Assembly: GCA_003566395.1 (NCBI GenBank)
Contig: PXDL01000168.1
Location: 1-5,275 of the forward strand
DNA: 5,275 nucleotides
Reading direction: 5' to 3'
DNA from: Balneolia bacterium
GTDB taxonomy: Bacteria; Bacteroidota; Rhodothermia; Balneolales; Cyclonatronaceae
Shown here piece after piece: positions 5,068 to 5,275 of this stretch; positions within the stretch are counted from its first letter, which is position 1; every line of letters starts with the position of its first letter. A program made the translations under genes and the position numbers. The notes beneath the pieces were generated by a model. That model had not been told where the DNA came from and did not search any database. It saw only the letters and a list, made by a program, of their open reading frames with translations.

Positions 5068-5275
5068 ATGCTACGCAAAAAAGAAACAACGAAATCACCG
5101 ATGAGGGGTGAATCTGCCGGTCCCCCCGTACCTGTTACGCTGCTAACCGGTTTTCTGGGTTCGGGGAAAACGACGTTGCTGAACCGGATTCTGGAGCACG
5201 AAGATGCTTCTCGTATCGCTGTGATTCAGAACGAATTTGGCTCCATCAGTATAGATCATGAACTTGTTGTAAGAG
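5068..5275 (+). CDS. COG0523 (CobW/YjiA-type) GTPase, 5' part only
   Basis: The first 69 codons are present and the gene runs off the window. After a basic, low-complexity leader of about 20 residues comes PVTLLTGFLGSGKTTLLNRIL, with Walker A GFLGSGKT at 28-35 binding the nucleotide phosphates. The second family hallmark, RIAVIQNEFGSISID (49-63), corresponds to the NEFG region. COG0523 proteins are G3E-family GTPases that handle metals such as zinc or cobalt; the closest pattern from memory is Escherichia coli YjiA (IAVIENEFGEVSVD). The CxCC metal-binding motif expected further on lies outside the window, so the subgroup cannot be settled. The ATG at 5068 is the first start; a second in-frame ATG at 5101 would also keep the whole GTPase domain. 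It follows the membrane-protein gene by 30 bases and may share its transcript. Confidence 0.9.
   Translation, partial: MLRKKETTKSPMRGESAGPPVPVTLLTGFLGSGKTTLLNRILEHEDASRIAVIQNEFGSISIDHELVVR

Overview
The window reads as ordinary chromosome from a Gram-negative bacterium of the Bacteroidota/Balneolota/Rhodothermota group. This placement is inferred. The clues are the lack of Shine-Dalgarno sequences before nearly every start, one promoter candidate of the TTTG/TAnnTTTG type used in that group, a DUF6794-type protein (a family I associate mainly with Bacteroidota-like genomes), an outer-membrane-style SPOR lipoprotein, and roughly balanced GC. Every supported gene is on the + strand.

Layout. 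Bases 1-74 are the last codons of a PP2C/SpoIIE-type phosphatase. Its stop codon abuts a 132-bp non-coding element (77-208) with 15-bp terminal inverted repeats (14/15 paired) and a flanking 5-bp direct repeat TGATT, which is the signature of a MITE-like insertion. Bases 209-568 hold no confident gene: there is a GC-rich hairpin, a nested inverted repeat, a doubtful 35-codon ORF and a promoter candidate. Next comes a SPOR-domain lipoprotein (569-1147), closed by two intrinsic terminators in tandem and a third hairpin (1156-1243). A membrane-bound J-domain protein follows (1265-2740; the longer reading from 1172 would start inside the first terminator). After it are an exported helical protein of unknown function (2848-3714), a DUF6794-like exported protein (3791-4282) joined by a 4-base ATGA overlap to a three-helix membrane protein (4279-5037), and the start of a COG0523/YjiA-like GTPase (5068 to the window edge).

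How they may work together. Four consecutive products (J-domain protein, helical protein, DUF6794 protein, three-helix protein) are predicted at or across the inner membrane. None has a function I can name with confidence beyond its domains. The overlapping DUF6794/membrane-protein pair is the best candidate for an uncharacterised functional unit. The lipoprotein is transcriptionally separated from the rest by its terminators. Nothing here proves a novel system. The most noteworthy items are the MITE-like element at a stop codon, the stacked terminators, the architecture of the J-domain protein, the coupled DUF6794 pair, and the replacement in the GTPase of two residues that I recall as metal ligands in YjiA.
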